NCBI GenBank assembly: GCA_002286715.1
Contig: NSJX01000009.1
Span: 1,966 to 65,965 of the forward strand
Source: Dentipellis sp. KUC8613
Taxonomy: Eukaryota; Basidiomycota; Agaricomycetes; Russulales; Hericiaceae
Length of the DNA: 64,000 bases
Reading direction: 5' to 3'
Part shown: one piece after another, positions 44,201 to 55,608 of the stretch
How the letters are laid out: each line of letters begins with the position of its first letter
How positions within the stretch are numbered: the stretch's first letter is position 1
The notes under the pieces: generated by a model
What the model saw: the letters and a program-made list of their open reading frames with translations, nothing else
What the model was told of the DNA's origin: nothing
Database searches by the model: none
Program-made: the position numbers and the translations under genes

Positions 44201-44629
44201 AAGAAGATCGACGAGGACGCGAAGGAGTTCTTCGGTATCCGGTCGATCGACGAGGCTGAGAACTACTTCTCGGCGCTGCCGCCGATACACCGCTTCCGCC
44301 TCGTCGACAAGCTCGCCATGCGGGCCGTCGAGTCCAAGGCGGCGGATGCGGTGCTCGTCGCAAGCCTGTTCAAGCGCGCGCGCGAGAAGGATCTGTGCTC
44401 GCCTGAGGCGTTCGAGGAGGGCTTGACGCCGCTGGCGGAGATCATCGACGACGTCGCGATCGACGCACCGAAGGCGTTCGAGCTGTTCGCGGTGATGGTG
44501 GAGGGCTCGGGGCTGCACGAGGATGAGGAGCGGCGGGCACGATTAGCGGAGAAGTCCATAGACAGCGCGAAGCTGCAGAAGTTGTTCGCGCATCGTACGC
44601 TTTGGGTCGCATATAGACACTGGTACTAA
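41277..44629 (+). CDS. eIF4G-like protein with three N-terminal and one C-terminal MA3-type domains
   Basis: A 1080-residue protein, exons 41277-43988, 44044-44133 and 44189-44629, in frame. Domain order, with rough residues: Gln/Ser-rich leader 1-115; MA3-like 118-241 (AKDFFTRRS .. VEIIDDIVIDAPKALDLFAV); degenerate MA3-like 276-375; MA3 448-566 (EDAKEFFSIRSIDEAENYFS); MIF4G 651-895 (VKALLNKLTMERFDSISDRI, LLFRKYLLNRCQEDFERGW, GLIRFIGELFKLQMLTERIM); linker with DIIELRVRKWVPRNQ; MA3 937-1058. The normal eIF4G order is MIF4G then MA3, as scaffold of the cap-binding complex. I see no eIF4E-binding YxxxxL motif near the MIF4G domain. The third and fourth MA3 domains are almost the same at DNA level. 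The Met at 41277 is the first in a frame open from 41163; an upstream exon cannot be excluded. Confidence 0.85.
42627..42962 (+). repeat. Direct repeat, MA3 unit 3
   Basis: Nearly identical to 44195-44530, with only scattered single-base differences over about 335 bases. It encodes the third MA3 domain. Confidence 0.85.
44195..44530 (+). repeat. Direct repeat, MA3 unit 4
   Basis: Partner of 42627-42962. It encodes the C-terminal MA3 domain of the same protein. Confidence 0.85.
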
Positions 44630-44776
44630 TAAGTCGTCCCGAGCGGACCTGCTCATCTCCATGTATCTCTGTACCGTCTCCATTTTGTACTTTGTTTTGA
44701 CTCTTGTTCTGCTTTGAAATCTACATGCATTCGCGAAATAAGTACTAGTCCTCTGGATCATGTCCGAGCTGAAGCG

Positions 44777-45762
44777 ATGACTAATGAAGTCGTTGGACAA
44801 CAAGTGTCAACAATGATTTCCTTGCTGGGCTCACAATTTGGCACTGTGACTTCAGCGTTCGAAAGTCTCTACGAACTCAGGGTGAGTGTCCTCTCATGGG
44901 GAGTCATGTTTTCTACGCTTGTCCACGATCTTCATCAATGCGTGCTCATGAAGGCTTGTGCATCGCAGGGATTGACATATAGGCACCGGTCGACTGACCA
45001 GTAGGCACCGGAGAGCAGTATGCCGCTGCCACTTGTTGCCCCACTATTCCCGGCCGGGAAGGAACCTCTTCCCCCCGGGATGACGGAAGAGGATCGCGAG
45101 AACATGATGCAGATGAAGAAGTATCAGGACCTCATGACGATGGGCATGGAGAGCTGTGTGGCTAAGACAGCTATCGCTGGCGTCGGAGGTACGTACACCG
45201 CCGCGCTCCGTGGTTCCACAACATTTCCTCTCAGCATGCTCAACAGTATACATTGTCTAGGGTTTGGCATTGGTGCTTTCTTCTCGATGATGTCTGCGTC
45301 GTTCGCGTACGAGGATCCCATGCTCCGGCAGGCCAGTACGATGAACAACAAACAAAAGACCGTCGAAATTTTCAAGGAAATGGGGAAGGGGATGTGGAGG
45401 AGTGGAAAAGGCTTCGGAAAAGTAGGTGCGCTTTTCGCCGGGATAGAATGTGTATTTGAATCCGTAAGTGGTCGTTCTACTCTATTTCAGGATCTCCATA
45501 CTTACCAATCCTCTTGGCCTTGCCCTCGACATCTAGTACCGTGCCAGAAATGACATGGTCAACCCCGTTGCGGCTGGCTTTGTTGCCGGAGGTATTCTTG
45601 CACGCAATTCTGGCCCACGAGCTGTGCTTGGCGGTGGACTAGCTTTTGCAGCGTTCTCAGCAGCAATAGATCTCTTCCTTCGACGAGAAACACCTGAGTA
45701 CGTCTTCCTGCTCGTTGTATTTTCTTTGTACTTATTTCATGTTCTCGAATAGTGACGACTGA
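44777..45762 (+). CDS. TIM22: TIM22, mitochondrial inner-membrane carrier translocase channel
   Basis: Channel subunit that inserts carrier proteins into the mitochondrial inner membrane. Five exons: 44777-44881, 45005-45188, 45261-45463, 45537-45697 and 45753-45762; 220 residues, in frame. The Tim17/22/23 fold shows [71 protein letters not shown] and [19 protein letters not shown]. Four hydrophobic segments are visible. Before the usual start region ([17 protein letters not shown]) exon 1 adds 35 residues, [20 protein letters not shown] onward, joined in phase 0; if it is not used, translation would start at the Met at 45020. The gene begins 147 bases after the eIF4G-like stop on the same strand. 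Confidence 0.92.
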
Positions 45763-46641
45763 TGCGCTGACCCGTAAGCTCATTGGACCTGGAATAATTT
45801 ATTGGCATTGCTATAGATCAACCACATACTGTACCGCATCTCACCACCACACCTCGTATAATTGCAGCTATCGATATCCTCTAAGAGCCTCTCACTCGAC
45901 TTCACATGTGGCCCGTCGACTAATGCGATCATACCCATGTCTTACGAGACCGACTGAACCCCTCCCACGGAACTGGAATGCTACCGATTCCACGGTATGC
46001 TGCGCTTTCTCTCTTCTTTCCTTGGATCTTCCTAGATTTTCTTGCACCGGGTACAAAAGTCATCGGCTGTTCCCATGCGTATTCCCTCCTCGTATCTTGA
46101 AAGGGAACGCGGAACGCAGGCACCGCCCCCTTCCGCCATGCTTCGGGCTTTCACATAGAACACGCCATGGTGATGCGATCCCGCATGTGAGATTCTCAAG
46201 CCGATCCCCTAATACATTCCACTCACTCGACAGTTGAACGCTCCATGTCGTCGACAGTATCCGTTCGCCAAGTCGCCAAGTTGCGCAGCACGGGTTTTAC
46301 ACCGTGGCGTGCACATCACCCTCCCTTGCACCACCGACATATTCTCACCTGGTGCGGTACATGGCAATCATATCCCCCATAAGCCCGCAGCGCGATCTGC
46401 TCCCTGAACCTCCGCCTCAAACCCAAGCAAATTCCGTCGTTTGAAGGAAAAGTGTTCTCCACGCCAAGTCGGATCCTCGAGCAACGCAGCATTTCGCCTT
46501 TCACATCGACTCACACCATCTCCCTCCTCCCCCGACTCATCCTCCTTCGTTTCAGCCCATTTTCCCGTATAAATACCCCCTCAACGCAGCCCTCAATCCC
46601 CAGCTCAGTACCCCACCGAGTTACCAACACAAGCAGTAAAC
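45763..46641. other. Intergenic, promoter of the small secreted protein
   Basis: No gene recognised. The right end contains pyrimidine-rich tracts and the TATA box listed separately. Confidence 0.5.
46568..46575 (+). promoter_or_regulatory. TATA box of small secreted protein gene
   Basis: TATAAATA, 74 bases upstream of the ATG, followed by CT-rich sequence and CAACACAAGCAG just before the start; a strong fungal promoter layout. Confidence 0.75.
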
Positions 46642-46815
46642 ATGCAGTTCAGCCGTGCTTTCCTCTCTGCCTTCCTCCTCGTCTTCGTCCTCGCGGCGTC
46701 CCCTGCCCTTGGTTCGCCCCGCCACGGCGGTGACGACGACGGTGGCCGTGACCGCGATGGTGACCGCGACGGTGACCGCGACCGCGGCAACGACGACAGG
46801 GTCTGTTCATGTTAG
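46642..46815 (+). CDS. Very small secreted Asp/Arg-rich protein
   Basis: A single-exon frame of 57 residues. The first 24 are a textbook signal peptide (MQFSRAFLSAFLLVFVLAAS-PALG). The mature part of about 33 residues is almost only Gly, Asp and Arg, in a DRDGDRDGDRDR repeat, and ends VCSC with two Cys. The ORF stops at TAG 46813. A canonical TATA box stands at the expected distance. If the GTCTGT near 46801 were a splice donor the C-terminus would differ. No family recognised. The alternating acid/base pattern could bind metal or wall polymers; that is a guess. Confidence 0.7.
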   Translation: MQFSRAFLSAFLLVFVLAASPALGSPRHGGDDDGGRDRDGDRDGDRDRGNDDRVCSC

Positions 46816-47463
46816 CTATCGTACCAATCTATTGCTAATGCTTTGCTTCGGGAATAATAGCGCACTGTTTTCTGAACTGGAGAACACGCCAACGGTGATC
46901 AATACTCGGCACTGGGCTCGAATGTACGTTGCCACCCATGCCTTTCATTCTTTTGGGCGCCGAAGCTGACGAGTCCATTTGCTTTGCAGAACAACGGAAT
47001 TTTGGGATCGGGACGATGAGACACGAAGTGTATGACTATGTCTTTGAGTGAGTTGGCGAATATAAGGGCGTTTTTGTCCACAACAGTGCGAGTCCTCCTC
47101 GCGTAGTCCGACTCTGAGCATCCCCGCCTTTCCACTACAATCGCGCCCTGGCAATCGCGCATACTTGCCAAAAATCCGGATCCTTCACAATTTCTATCCA
47201 TAGTGCTCTGCTCAGAACTAGCACGAAATCGCTACAACATATGCCACAAGGTACCACAGCCAGCATTACAAAAGTATAAGTATGTGAGTAATAACTAACA
47301 ATACCACTAATAACACTCAAAATCCCCAGCACGTACGTACGAATACACTCTAGGTGCCCACACACACCACGGCGAGACGTCCTCCCAATACAACTAACAG
47401 ACCAGTTCGTCCAAAATCAGCACAATAAATACTTACACGTACCCAACACAGCCCGTTGGGCGG
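46816..47463. other. Intergenic (convergent)
   Basis: Between the small secreted protein and the arrestin stop; nothing recognised. Confidence 0.4.
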
Positions 47464-50275
47464 TCATCGCACAACCGCCGCCGAGACAGACGCAGGCGAC
47501 GGCGAGTGCACGACGGTCTCGTACGACGGCGGCGCCTCGCCCGCCTCGCTCTCCTGGCCGGTGATGAGGCGCTCGTACGTGAGGTTCTGGTCGTACAGCG
47601 AGTGGCCCTGCGTGTACGTCGCCGCGCGGCGCAGCGGCTCCGCGCCCGAGACGGACTCGGTCGAGGACGTGGACCCGTTCGTCGGCGTGCGCTCGAGCGG
47701 GTTGATGTGCAGCTGCGGGGCGTGCGAGTGGTGCGAGAAAAGGGAAGAGGAGTGCGTCAGGGTCGAGGCGGCGGGCATGAGCGGCGTCGGCTCGCGAATG
47801 CGTGGGGCGGTGCTGGAATGACCGTTTCGCTTCACGGGACAGGCGCAGGGGGAGATGGAAGGGAGGCTTTCGTCGGAGAGGGTCTCGGAATACCGCGGGA
47901 GGTACATGTACTGATTGCTGCAGAGACACTATGGGCGATGTCAGCGGATGTCCCAACAGTGCCGATGAATGGAACATACGGAAAGAATGTGCACAGGTGT
48001 CTGTACCACGATGTCGAAAAGCTTGCGCTTGCCCGTCTTCGCGTCTACATGCAGATCGTCTCCACGCTCAACACGCAGGACGATCTTAAGCGTATGCTGG
48101 ATCTGGATATTGCTCTTCTTATTGCGGTTCGTGAAGTGTAGCAAGCCGCACGCTTCGGGTAGCTTGAGTGTTGCGTGAAGCGTCCATGGGCCAGGTCCCA
48201 TGAAACTAGCGGCCATCTCGGACGGATCGTCTTCCGATGTGACGAGTGTAGATAGTGGTGAATTTGTCCACGCAGTCGCATCGTTGGAATCGAGCGGCAG
48301 AATGGGCGGGGCAGTCTTATCATTCTCAGAAGGGTTTTTGAGGACGAGAAGGGGGAAGCGGGAGGTGAAATCCGATCGGCTGAATTTGCGCTGGTGGATC
48401 CAATAATCGACTCGCTCTGTGAACCCCATTAGTCAGTCTGCTACGCGTCTCAGGGAAAATGCAGGTGAAACGGACCTTCTAGGATGACCGATATACGATG
48501 TATCTTCATCTTCGCCATCGGCAGGAAACTCATATACACCGGCATCTCGCCGCCAATGTGGAACATCCGGCCAGACACCGCCAGGCGATACTGCAGCTGA
48601 TCGTCCCATAGTCGCTCCACGACAATATTCTCCGTGTCCTCCGTATCATCCTCGCTCGGCGACGCAACAAGAATCACATCGCGCAACGCAGTAAGCTTCG
48701 TCGTAAACGTCCCCGGCCGATGCACATACGCCTTGAGGCGCCACGTGACGGACCCATAGTCGCACGTCAGCGTCGGGGGCACATTCGACGGGATCGCGAA
48801 CGAGATCGGGAAGGTGTACGTCCCTGCGCGACCACGGCCCGTCAGCCATGCTCCCTCCACCGCAAGACGGCAACACGGATCGCCTCACCTTTCTTGAACT
48901 CGCGCCAGCCGTCGCCGAACTCCTTGTGCTCCTCCTCGAGCCCGAGCACCTCGCCGACACGCTCGAGGGCGGTGCGCTCGCGCACGTGCGGGTACGCGGA
49001 GCCGGGCGGGTGCTCGCGCTCCTTGCCCTTCGGCTCGGGCGTGCGCCCGCGGCTGTGGCTGACGTCGCGCGCGTACGCGTCCGTGCTGCGCCCGCGCGCG
49101 ACCTCGCGCTCGGCGCGGGCAGTCTTGGGCGAGCTCGAGCGCACACGCTCCTTCATCGCGTCGAGGATGACGTTCGACACGCTCGCGAGGCTCGTGCGCC
49201 AGTTCTTGCGCCCGCGGTAGTCGTCGAGGCTCGGCTCGCGCCGCGGCGCGTCGACGTCGAGCCCGAGCGGCGCAGTGGGATGCGATAGGGGCTCGGAGAA
49301 CGCCGAGTACGGGTGGTCGCGCTCGTCAACAGAGCTCACCTGGCGCGAGAGCGACGTCTCGGCGGGCGAGCGGAAGCTCGAGTGCGAGGAGGTCGGGTAC
49401 GGCCGCGACAGCGACGGGGGGCCTGTTTGGGTGCTGCAGCGTCAGTATGCGGGAGGGGGCGGACAGTGGGGAAGCGCACGGGAGACGGAACGGTTATCGC
49501 GCGGGACGACTTCGACTTCGTGCGGGTGCGGCGCGGCGAGCGCGGGGATGTAGCTCACGGACGAGCGTGCGCTGGTCGGCGTGTGACTGTGGAACGACAC
49601 GGGGGCCTCGACGGCGATCGGCGTGTACGGCGGGGTGTGCTCGGGGGAGAACCCGGGGGAGTGCACGGGCGTCGGCGAGCGCGAGTTGAGGTGGTGCTCG
49701 ACGGGGTCGCGCTGGAAGATCGAGTGGTCGGCGCTCAGCCTGCGCCGTGTGCGATCGCGTCCTCTGCGGATGGCGCCGTCGAGCTCCGATGGGCCCGCGA
49801 CGGCATTGCGCGGGGGAGTATGGGCGGGGAGCGGGTGATCGTGGTCGCGCTCGTCGCGGTAGTACATGAGCCCTGGGCCGACGGAGAGCGTACGGCGGGC
49901 AGCGGGTGAGGGAGTTGTGGAGGCCTTGAAGAAGGTCTGTGTTGCAGAGAAGACCTTGTGTTCCTCGAGAACCTCTGTGCGGCGGGCGCCGACGCCTTTG
50001 ATTCAGGACGGGTGCTGAGTTCGCGAGTGGGGAAGGTAGGGGGTATGCGCACCTTCTGGCCATGAAACTCGCGTCTTTCCGAGAAGCTCTACTTCGATGC
50101 TAGATATCCGTGTGGGCTTGGAAAGATCGAGCGTGAGGAGGCCGCGAAGCATGCAGTTTGGAGCATCGGGGATGTCTTGACGGCGTCCGGTGAAGTCGAC
50201 AGATCGCAGAAAGACGACAGACTCGGTAAGGCAGATGTTGAGAGCTGTTTTGTGTGGGGCTTTGGCCGTAGGCAT
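47464..50275 (-). CDS. Alpha-arrestin (ART-type ubiquitin ligase adaptor) with PY motif
   Basis: Adaptor that brings Rsp5/NEDD4-type ubiquitin ligases to membrane cargo. The start MPTAKAPHKTALNICLTESV opens arrestin-N strands (RGLLTLDLSKPTRISSIEVE-LLGKTRVSW). A long disordered Ser/Pro insert of about 300 residues follows (RSPTPVHSPGFSPEHTPPYT). Then comes the rest of the fold: GTYTFPISFAIPSNVPPTLT, YGSVTWRLKAYVHRPG, MFHIGGEMPVYMSFLPMAKM, ERVDYWIHQRKFSRSDFTSR, LHATLKLPEACGLLHFTNRN and SNIQIQHTLKIVLRVER. The C-terminal tail has EAPPSYETV, a PPxY motif for the WW domains of the ligase. About six exons. The insert between arrestin strands is longer than in yeast ART proteins. Which transporter it controls is unknown. 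Confidence 0.88.
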
Positions 50276-51204
50276 TATGGTATGTGAGAGTGGTATCCGG
50301 CTAGAGGAGAGGAAGAGAAGAAGAAAAGAGAGGGAAAATGACGTCCAAAGGCCCCAGACGTGATGATCCGGGGACCCGCGTGGCACTGTGCGGGTGCGTT
50401 GTCAGAGCGGGTGGGCAGACTAGGGCGAGCTGGACGGGGGAGAGATGATGTGACTCGCAGGCTGGAAATTCAGGAGATCTTATCTCTCTGCCCTGTCGCT
50501 CGTTCTAGATTTAATCTCGGGCCGGAGCTCACTTTTACAGTAGATCCGGTGCCGAGCCGTACCTTTCTGTTTTTACAACCATATGCTTCGTGGAGCACAT
50601 TTTCGACAAGAAAAAAAATGAAAAGGCTATGCAGCGAAGAGGGGGTGTTCAGTAAGAAGTATGAACGTCAAACGCTCGACGCTGCGGCACGTATGGCGGA
50701 TCCCCTTCAGGGTTCGCAGTTTGCAAACCGGCCGCTCGCAGCAAGGTTAGGGTCAGTAATAATACCGACGGACGCCCGATTCTAGGCCTCCGACCCCATT
50801 GGCTCAGGCCTCGCTGAGCTCGAGAGCAATCAGCAGCAAGTACCTAATCACGGTGCCTGGACGCGATACTTCCACATGTCGCTGGCACCGGGGTGCTCAA
50901 ACGTTCCTAAAAGCGTGCAAGTCCTCATTATCAAGTGATGCAAAAAGACGTACATTTCCTGGCGAATGAGTCGTACATCAACCCCCTCTCACAGCACGCA
51001 CATTGCGAAGACAGTGTCACGAAAGCCAAGCACGGGGACGCGCACTCAGTACGTGTAGTGCGGTGTAGCCATCGCAACGGGCAATGAAGCAGGACGACGG
51101 GAAGGGGGTACAATTTATGTATTAGTCCTCCTGGGATCTGGAGAATCGAGATAGACATAGAGTCTAGCCAAAGACAAAATCCAAACCAATTAGCATAGAA
51201 TATA
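50276..51204. other. Intergenic, arrestin promoter side
   Basis: About 930 bases; no gene or RNA recognised. Confidence 0.4.
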
Positions 51205-52190
51205 TCAGCGAACGCGACTTGTTTCATCATGGTCCAACAGCTCCTCATGCACATTGAAATACCTACGCATCCCCGCATCAGTCTCACATCCATAATCCCA
51301 CAGCAAAGCACTCACCTCTGAATCCTCCCAATACCAAGACACTCCCCCTTCCCATCCTCGCCCCACAGCACGACCCACCGGCCCAGCACCCGTCCAGAAT
51401 CATCCAGCGTCTCCGCGACCGTCTCCTCCATGCCCGGCGTCACCGCGGACTTCTCGTTGTCCGGCAGCTGCACGTGCGCCGCGAGCTCCCACTTCGCGAA
51501 CGGGCGGCTCGCGTCGGTCAGGAATGCAGGGTCGTACAGGCGTGTGATGCGCTTGCGCATCGCGAGGGTGAGCGTGTGGAGCTCGATGCCCGCGTTGTCG
51601 TTTAGGACTGCGCTTGTCGGCTTCGCGGCGGGCGCGTTGTCGGGTGCGGGTGCGGGGATTGCGGAGGGTGGGAGGCGGCGGAGTGCGGTGACGTACGGGC
51701 GGCCGCACCACGAGACGAGGCCCGTGGAGACGCCGCTGGTACCGATTGCGATACCCGCAAGGCCAAGTCGCGCGCTAAGCGGAAGTGAGGATTGGATGAG
51801 GAAGATGAAGGGGGAGAGCGCGATGGAGAGGCCGAGAGAGGAGAGGGAGAAGATTTTGAGGCGCCTGAATGTGGGCGCGAGCGGGCCTGTGTATATGAGC
51901 AGCGGGTCGTCTTCGGTGCTCTCAGCAGGCGTAGAGACGGGCGCGGCTGCGGCTGCGGGCGGTGGTGCTGCCGCTGCTGCGGTAGCTCGGGAGAGTGGGG
52001 GCGCGGTGGTGGCTAGAGTTCGTGCATCACGGTGTCGTCGCGATGCTAGAGTTGGCGCATGAGTGGAGAGGAGCGCAATCGACCACAATGCCGGTGTTCG
52101 ATTGGGAAGACGCCGAGATATTGAAGGCGCCGAGTGGACTGCGAACAGGCGCCTCGAGGCGGGCGCAAAGGAGAGAGGGAGTCGGTCCAT
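51205..52190 (-). CDS. TMEM70-like mitochondrial inner-membrane protein
   Basis: Predicted 310 residues; exons 51316-52190 and 51205-51262, one 53-nt intron, in frame. The N-terminus is Arg/Ser/Ala-rich without acidic residues for about 65 residues (RRLPNRTPALWSIALLSTHA, ASRRHRDARTLATT), a mitochondrial presequence, then an Ala/Pro linker. The core PLLIYTGPLAPTFRRLKIFS is followed by two membrane segments (LSSLGLSIALSPFIFLIQSS; ARLGLAGIAIGTSGVSTGLV). The C-terminal domain has AFLTDASRPFAKWELAAHVQ. This layout fits the TMEM70/TMEM186/TMEM223 group, which helps assemble ATP synthase or complex I in animals. The exact member is not certain. Confidence 0.75.
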
Positions 52191-53783
52191 GACGCGAGGG
52201 GAAGCAGAACAAGAACGAGGGGTAAAAGTGGGAGGGGTAAGTTCTGTTGCTTGCCGTGAGCTTTTAGCACGGTAACCTAGACGTCGTGGCTGCCCGGCAA
52301 GGAGAGCGCAAAGAACACGTTATATCGAGCACCGAGACGTCCGCCACCGGCGGGATTGCGACGCTGTCGGCAATTGGGCAAGCACGCGGTCAGGCTGAAA
52401 TGGTGCTTAGTGTGTGTTTTACTGTACGTAGACTTTGAGTGTAAGCATAACGTGCTCACCTGCTTGTAGGGTCCACTTGATTACTGACAAGGGTCAGAAA
52501 GTCGAGGACCGAGGGACCCTTGCCTGTGTGGCGAGACGTGCACGCAAATGTGTCGCCTCGGCCGAACTCCGAGGCCTCCGCCCGGCCCGGATCCCGTCGC
52601 GCCTCCAGCCTCAGCCCAATTACGATCCGCCAATTACGCAAAGTGTACACAAGCACAACTCTTTCTTCTGCTGTGATCTTGCAAGGCTTGGGCACCTCGA
52701 ACCCAACATCATCTGGCAAGGACAAAATTGCCCGTGTCAGTACCGAAGCTCTGTCACCTGCTATATCGTCCTCACAGGACGGTCGGTCATATAAACTTCG
52801 TCCTAAACTGCCTGTAGGATCCACGGTCACAAATATGTGCACTGTGCTAGCCGTCTCCTGTTTGCACACTGCCACCGCTCCTCGCCGTACATAGCACGGA
52901 GACTCTGTAGGAAATCCGGTCTTTCTCTCGCTCCGCCTCTCTACTTGACCGTGGTGCGATCAACCTAGATTGACAGCGCTTGACACTAAATGTCGCCAGA
53001 CGACCGCTCAATTTACTGTCTGATGCACGCCCAAGAATATGGGTCTTGGGTATCCTTGGATCTGTGGATATGTCGTGGCCATGGAGCGCAGTTGACGGCG
53101 ATTATCCGTTAAAACTGCAATTTTCAGGGCTCCTTCGATATGATCCAAAATGTTCGTACCGTTTAGTCTGATGGTGTGCTAGAAGGTCTGTTTCGAGTAC
53201 CTAGGACATTGGAATCCTACGTTGACGAGTTGTCGGGATCCCGAGTAATTGAAGACCATATGCACTTGGTGCAAACGTAGATGAATGGACTTGCCGCCGG
53301 CGTCGGCGAGCGAGCCGCTGTGGAGTTTCCAAATTGTCCTGTCAACCTCGTGTCTCTGAACCGTGTTGCGCTTCCTTCTTCTGTACACCAGCGTCGCATC
53401 GCACTCATAATGGCGGGCTTGATATTCAATATCACCACAACCAAATCATACGATGACAGCGCTCTACAAATATAGGATCCTATTAGGCACCGCTTGCCGA
53501 AGGAGCCCGAACGGTGTTTGTCTCCCATCGAAGCACCTCAGTGGGCGGGCAGACGCTCGTGAAGCCACTTGACGCCTTGACTTGTCAGACTTCTCTGTGC
53601 ACCTCTCCACACTGTCCATGTATATTAGGCGACTAATTGGTCGTGTGCGCCTTCCCTCATTGTCCCTTTCGCGCAGCTGGCTGCTGTCTCTCCTCGTCCA
53701 CGTCTCCCACCGAAATATCTCTCGTTGTTGTATTCTGGGAGGACCATTTGATAGAGAAGCAAGTTGGGAATTAATCGACCTAT
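52191..53783. other. Intergenic with an unassigned open frame
   Basis: The minus-strand frame 52456-52875 (139 codons; VHIFVTVDPTGSLGRSLYDR, CKITAEERVVLVYTLRNWRI) looks protein-like but I do not recognise it and found no partner exons. The rest is unremarkable. Confidence 0.35.
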
Positions 53784-55244
53784 ATGTCTAGAGGTGCGCC
53801 CACGGTGTTTGCCTTTTCCTGGCTAGCCTCTAATTGCTCATCTGCTCCCAAAACAAAGTCTTCAGATCGCGCAAATCCTCCGCACCCGAAGACGAAGACG
53901 ATAGCGACTACGCATCCCGCCCCACGACGCGCCGCATCCTCACTAACACGTCGACGCGCACGCCGCACACGTACAGCACGAGCGCGACGCCCCAGAGCAT
54001 GCGGTCTCCGGCGCAGGTGTCGTTCGCGCCGTCCGATTTCCAGGTCACCATCAGCAGACCCGGCTCGCCCGGATGGCCAAACCACTTTCCTTCTCGACAT
54101 CCAACGTTTGCGACTGTTAACCCCGCAGAGGCGGAGCTCGAGGAGGACAGGGACGGCATTAGCTTCCGCGCGCCGCTCAAGCGTCGTGAGTCTTCATATG
54201 CAATCGGCGACGTCATGCACGTATTAGGGCATGCTGTTGCTTGTTTGGGCGCAGGCTAATAGTGAGTTGGTGAATAGGCACGCAGCAGGATCAGGACAAG
54301 GATGATGAAGCGGCGAGGAAGAAAGCATTGAAGGAACTTGTCCAGAGCTGGATGGACCGTCTCCAGCTCATCTCTCTTATTGTGCGTTCTTCGTTGCATG
54401 CTACGTCTGTACGGTTGCTGAACTGGACTTGCGATAGACCACATTCTTCGCCGCTACAGAGGCACAACTCCTTGGGAGTACCACTCCCAGTTCTGATGGT
54501 CCTATAAGCAGGACACTCATCGCGTCCAACGCGGGCCTTGTCGCTGCATTGGTGCTTCACGTCTTCGCTGGTGCGTTTCCACGTCCTCACATCAATTTTA
54601 TCTAACGTCATCACCCTCCAGCCATCATTTCCTTCCTCGCTGCATTCTATCTCATCCGCTACAAAGTCAAGGAGGCGACCGTCGAGGAACTCAAAGCCGA
54701 AGGCTTCCCCGCTGCCTCCCCCTGCGCCGCCGAAGCTCAGAACCACACTCAAATCCCGTCCTCGGGCTCACGTCCCCCTTCCCAAACCGCAAGTATCTAC
54801 TCCCACGAACCCAAGCTCTCCACCCCCGCCCCCTCCATCCACGACCACTCCCGCCCGACGCCAATTGCCCTCCCCACCACCGCCCCGCCGCGCCCCGCGC
54901 CCATGCCCGCGCAGCCCACCGACTCGACCGACAGCGGCGCCTCGAAGGAGCAATCGACCGGCCTGCGCCGCCTCGAGATGGACCTGCTCGGCGAGACGCC
55001 CGTCTTCTCGCGCAACCCGCACCTCGAGCAGGTCGGCCCCTTCCGCTCGCGCCAGCCGCCCACCGAGCTGCTCCAGCGCGCGCACTCGCTCTGCATCGCG
55101 CTCTCCGCGATCGGCTTCGTGTCCGCCATGCTCGGCATCGTGTGCTATGCGTGGGCCGTGCAGCCCCGCGCGGTCGGCATCGTCGCGAGCGTGGCGACTG
55201 CGGTGTGTGTGTTTGGCAGTATCGGCGTGATGGGGCTGGTGTAG
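53784..55244 (+). CDS. Predicted multi-pass membrane protein of unknown function
   Basis: Exon 1 is only 10 bases (53784-53793; ATG TCT AGA G) and joins in frame to 53859 onward, giving MSRVFRSRKSSAPEDEDDSD. An N-terminal disordered region of about 120 residues follows. Then KELVQSWMDRLQLISLITTF leads into two membrane segments (LISLITTFFAATEAQLL; GLVAALVLHVFAAIISFLAAFY). A Pro/Ser-rich loop of about 110 residues comes next, and two C-terminal segments (LCIALSAIGFVSAMLGIVCY; VGIVASVATAVCVFGSIGVM) end the protein. Introns near 54185-54275, 54381-54438 and 54569-54621. Resembles uncharacterised basidiomycete membrane proteins; no enzyme motif seen. Confidence 0.75.
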
Positions 55245-55537
55245 GTGCGCGGATGGGTTGGGTTGGTGAGTGTTGGAGATGAGTGGCGAATTTTTTATTT
55301 TGTAAGTTTGTATACACCCGAGTGTGTTGAGGTGGACATGGCGATACCTTGCTACGCGCGGTCCTTGTACTTTACTACTCACGATATCCTGCATCCGCTA
55401 TACCTTGTGTTTCATCATATCCTACGTTACCAACATCTAATGCTGCACTATTTATTTTGCTGTATGGTCTCAATATCTGCGCAAGAAGCCTTTGGATTCT
55501 GAGAAGTATTGGCGGGCACAGAAAATAATAAGATGTA

Positions 55538-55608
55538 GCATTAATGGGGTAGTGGTAACCTGGGTCGTTGCCATCGACCCGCCGGGGGTTCGATTCCCCC
55601 TTAATGCA
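55538..55608 (+). tRNA. tRNA-Gly (anticodon GCC)
   Basis: The acceptor arms GCATTAA and TTAATGC pair perfectly. The anticodon stem GGTCG/CGACC encloses loop TTGCCAT, giving anticodon GCC. The T arm GGGGGTTCGATTCCCCC is perfect. No intron. Confidence 0.95.

Noticed and set aside
49313..49909. Arg/Gly/Val-rich plus-strand frames over the arrestin gene
   Set aside because: Shadows of the Ser/Pro-rich arrestin insert on the other strand.
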